Both the position numbers and the translations under genes were made by a program. From a bacterium (GTDB taxonomy: Bacteria; Gemmatimonadota; Glassbacteria; GWA2-58-10), in assembly GCA_021372515.1 (NCBI GenBank), contig JAJFUG010000056.1, forward strand, positions 1-8,437: DNA of 8,437 bases. The letters run 5' to 3'. The notes under the pieces were generated by a model that was given only the letters and a program-made list of their open reading frames with translations, was not told the DNA's origin and ran no database searches. This document shows positions 6,473 to 8,437 of this stretch, one piece after another. The first letter of the stretch is position 1. Every line of letters starts with the position of its first letter.

Positions 6473-8437
6473 TCACTCGGGGGGCAGATTGAGCGCCTGG
6501 GCCACGGTGACCACGCGGCGCATCTGCTTGTCGGCCCCGTACAGCCCGTAGATGCCGCGAGTGAAATCGAACCCGCGTATCTCGTCGGTGATGAAATCCA
6601 GCTCGCGCGGGGCGAGCATGGCGAATGCCTCCGGGATGTCGGTGGTGCGCAACACGTTCAGCAGGTAGGCCCCCTCGCGGTGGCTGAGCGGCGGGTCCTT
6701 CACGATCACCCGGGTGATCCGGGGGTCGAGCAGCGCCGCATAGGCGGCCAGCACGGCCTGCTCGCCCTTGCCCACCAGGGTGAACTCCTTGCCGCTGTAC
6801 CAGCTCTGGCCGCAGAGGTAGTCCACGGCGCAGAGGATGTCGTAGATGCGCATCTCGGCCACGGAGCGGCCGATCAGCATGGCGTCCCGCTCGAACTTGC
6901 GGCGGTCGTTGCCGTTCCAGACTTGGGTCCCGATCCCGCGCGGGAACACCATGTGACGGCTGCCGGCGTAGCCCTTGAACGGGTAGGCTTTCATAAAGTT
7001 CCATATTCCCATGTCCTCGGTCTCGCCCGGGGCGGCCACGTAGAGCACCGCGTTCTGCTTTGGCCCGTCCGACTGGGGCACATAGGAGATCAGCCCGGCC
7101 AGGATGCCCGGCTCGGTCTCCAGGGCCACCGCGCCGTTGCCACCAGTAGCGGCCACCTTGTACTGGAAATTTTTGGGCATGTTGCGGAAAGTCCACTCGC
7201 CCAGTTTCTGCAGCACCTCAGCCCGGCGGCCCTCCCAGGCGGCGCGGTCGGTGTAGGAGCCAAGCTGGGCAGCGGGGATCAGAAGGTCCTGGATGCGGTC
7301 GTTGATGTTGGCCGGCTTGGCAGCGTGCTGTCCGCCCAGGGCGGCAAGCTGCTCGCGCGGGATCGTGTCGAACGCGGTCTCCTGGATTTTCCGCTTGCGG
7401 CCGAACAGCATGCGCTCGCTGAAAGCCACCGCCTCCTCGCGCTCGGGGCGGTAGTAGTCGTGCGGGCCGGGGACCACGAACATGCCGGTGCGCTCGGGGT
7501 GGCCGTACCAGGCGTAGATCGTCTCGGCCTTGCGGTCCACTTCCTCGTACCCCGGCGGCGGGTAGTAGTGGTCGTCCGTGGAGTTGTACATCTTGAGCGG
7601 CCGCGGGGCGATTATCCCGGCCAGGCTGGTCCAGTCCAGGCGGAACGTGTTGATGAAATAGGCGCAGTCGCAGGCCATGCGCTGAAGGTCCAGCGCCACA
7701 TGGGTGCTGATCGTGGAGGTGCCGGCCACGGGCTGGACCACGGCGATACGGTCATCCGCGGCGCCAGCCATCCAGCTCAGGTGCCCGCCGCCCGACACGC
7801 CGTTGATCGTGAGCCGCTTGCCGTCCACATCCGCGCGGCCCAGCAGGTAGTCCACCCCGCGCATGGCGTTCCAGACCTCGATCCCGATGGGCGTGTAGCC
7901 ACGCGCGAACCAGTCGTAGAGGTCCCAGGCGTGGGTGCCGCGGTGCACGCCGAACACCTCGGCCACCTGGATCGGGTCGATCATCAGCACCACGTAGCCG
8001 GCGCGCACCCAGGGAATATCGTAGTCCTGGCGCAGGGCCTTGGCCCCGTACTCATCCGCGCTGTGGCCGGGGCATTCGAGCACCGCCGGGAACGGCGGGC
8101 GGCCTTTCTTGGGCCGGTAGAGGTTGGCCGTGCAGTAGAACCCGGGCAGGCTCTGAAAATGCAGCACCTCCACCGTGTACCCGGGGCGGTCGATAGTGCG
8201 CACCACGGTTGCATCGAGCGGTCCGCGCTCGGGCAGCGGGTCGAGGCCCAGGCTGAACATGAACTCACGCTGCAGGGCCGGGCGCTCGCGCTCCAACTTC
8301 TCCTTGCTGTCGATCCGCTCCCAGGCCTCGCGGCTCACCCGCTCGGCCTCGCGCACCAGGAAAGCGTTCATCCGCTCGGGGCTCACGGCCACGGTCTCGG
8401 GGTCCAGTTTTTCCTGCGCGGCCAGGGGTACGGTAGC
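6473..8437 (-). CDS. Secreted tandem alpha/beta-hydrolase (acetyl-xylan-esterase-like), 5' end outside window
   Basis: 654 codons are visible and the frame stays open to the right edge, so the start lies outside. The leading residues ATVPLAAQEKLDPE look like the end of a signal peptide, cut after LAA or LAAQ. The GTG at 8392 is internal; residue numbers here count from it. Domain 1 (about 60-325) is an alpha/beta-hydrolase of the acetyl-xylan-esterase/Abhydrolase_7 type: nucleophile elbow NGVSGGG (Ser200), Asp273 or Asp274 in NSTDDHY, and His311 in PGPHDYY form a plausible triad. Domain 2 (about 385-639) is a diverged copy: VDYLLGRADVDGKRLTINGVS aligns with VDYLCGQSWYSGKEFTLVGKG, and IIAPRPLKMYNST with MLAPRELDFITDE. 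It has lost the serine (Gly543) and the histidine, so it is probably not catalytic. The enzyme likely removes acetyl or other ester groups from an extracellular polysaccharide. It is the first visible gene of the locus. Confidence 0.85.
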   Translation of the reverse strand, partial: ATVPLAAQEKLDPETVAVSPERMNAFLVREAERVSREAWERIDSKEKLERERPALQREFMFSLGLDPLPERGPLDATVVRTIDRPGYTVEVLHFQSLPGFYCTANLYRPKKGRPPFPAVLECPGHSADEYGAKALRQDYDIPWVRAGYVVLMIDPIQVAEVFGVHRGTHAWDLYDWFARGYTPIGIEVWNAMRGVDYLLGRADVDGKRLTINGVSGGGHLSWMAGAADDRIAVVQPVAGTSTISTHVALDLQRMACDCAYFINTFRLDWTSLAGIIAPRPLKMYNSTDDHYYPPPGYEEVDRKAETIYAWYGHPERTGMFVVPGPHDYYRPEREEAVAFSERMLFGRKRKIQETAFDTIPREQLAALGGQHAAKPANINDRIQDLLIPAAQLGSYTDRAAWEGRRAEVLQKLGEWTFRNMPKNFQYKVAATGGNGAVALETEPGILAGLISYVPQSDGPKQNAVLYVAAPGETEDMGIWNFMKAYPFKGYAGSRHMVFPRGIGTQVWNGNDRRKFERDAMLIGRSVAEMRIYDILCAVDYLCGQSWYSGKEFTLVGKGEQAVLAAYAALLDPRITRVIVKDPPLSHREGAYLLNVLRTTDIPEAFAMLAPRELDFITDEIRGFDFTRGIYGLYGADKQMRRVVTVAQALNLPPE

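Overview
All six genes in this GC-rich window lie on the minus strand, and every one encodes, or very probably encodes, an exported protein. The gene content (a tandem alpha/beta-hydrolase esterase, two concanavalin-A-like jelly-roll proteins, a transglutaminase-like protein, and beta-helix proteins with an N-terminal FN3-like module) points to a locus for breaking down or binding extracellular polysaccharide. The two EF-hand loops that end one jelly-roll protein form a dockerin-like tail. Together with the high GC, this suggests an uncultivated polysaccharide-degrading lineage, possibly of the FCB group (Glassbacteria-like), but that placement is a low-confidence inference.

In transcription order (right to left): (1) a double alpha/beta-hydrolase esterase, 6473 to beyond 8437, with its 5' end outside the window. 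Its second hydrolase copy has lost the nucleophile and the histidine. (2) A jelly-roll protein with a C-terminal dockerin-like domain, 5219-6364. (3) Its paralog without that domain, 4212-5138. (4) A 383-nt intergenic region holding a cluster of palindromic repeats (4103-4153) and two hairpins. (5) A secreted transglutaminase-fold protein with a C-terminal FN3/Ig-like domain, 1987-3828, starting at TTG behind a perfect AGGAGG. (6) A secreted FN3 plus right-handed beta-helix protein, 204-1970. (7) The first 53 codons of a second, closely similar beta-helix gene, 1-160, cut by the left edge.

Spacing suggests two transcription units. Esterase, jelly-roll A and jelly-roll B are separated by 108 and 80 nt. 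The transglutaminase-like gene, beta-helix gene and beta-helix paralog are separated by 16 and 43 nt, with the 383-nt region in front of them as the likely control point. A working model is that the esterase removes acyl or methyl groups from a plant or algal polysaccharide, the jelly-roll proteins bind or cleave the chain, and the beta-helix proteins cleave or bind it (pectate-lyase-like fold). The role of the transglutaminase-fold protein is unclear. No transporter, regulator, RNA gene, CRISPR array or mobile element is visible.
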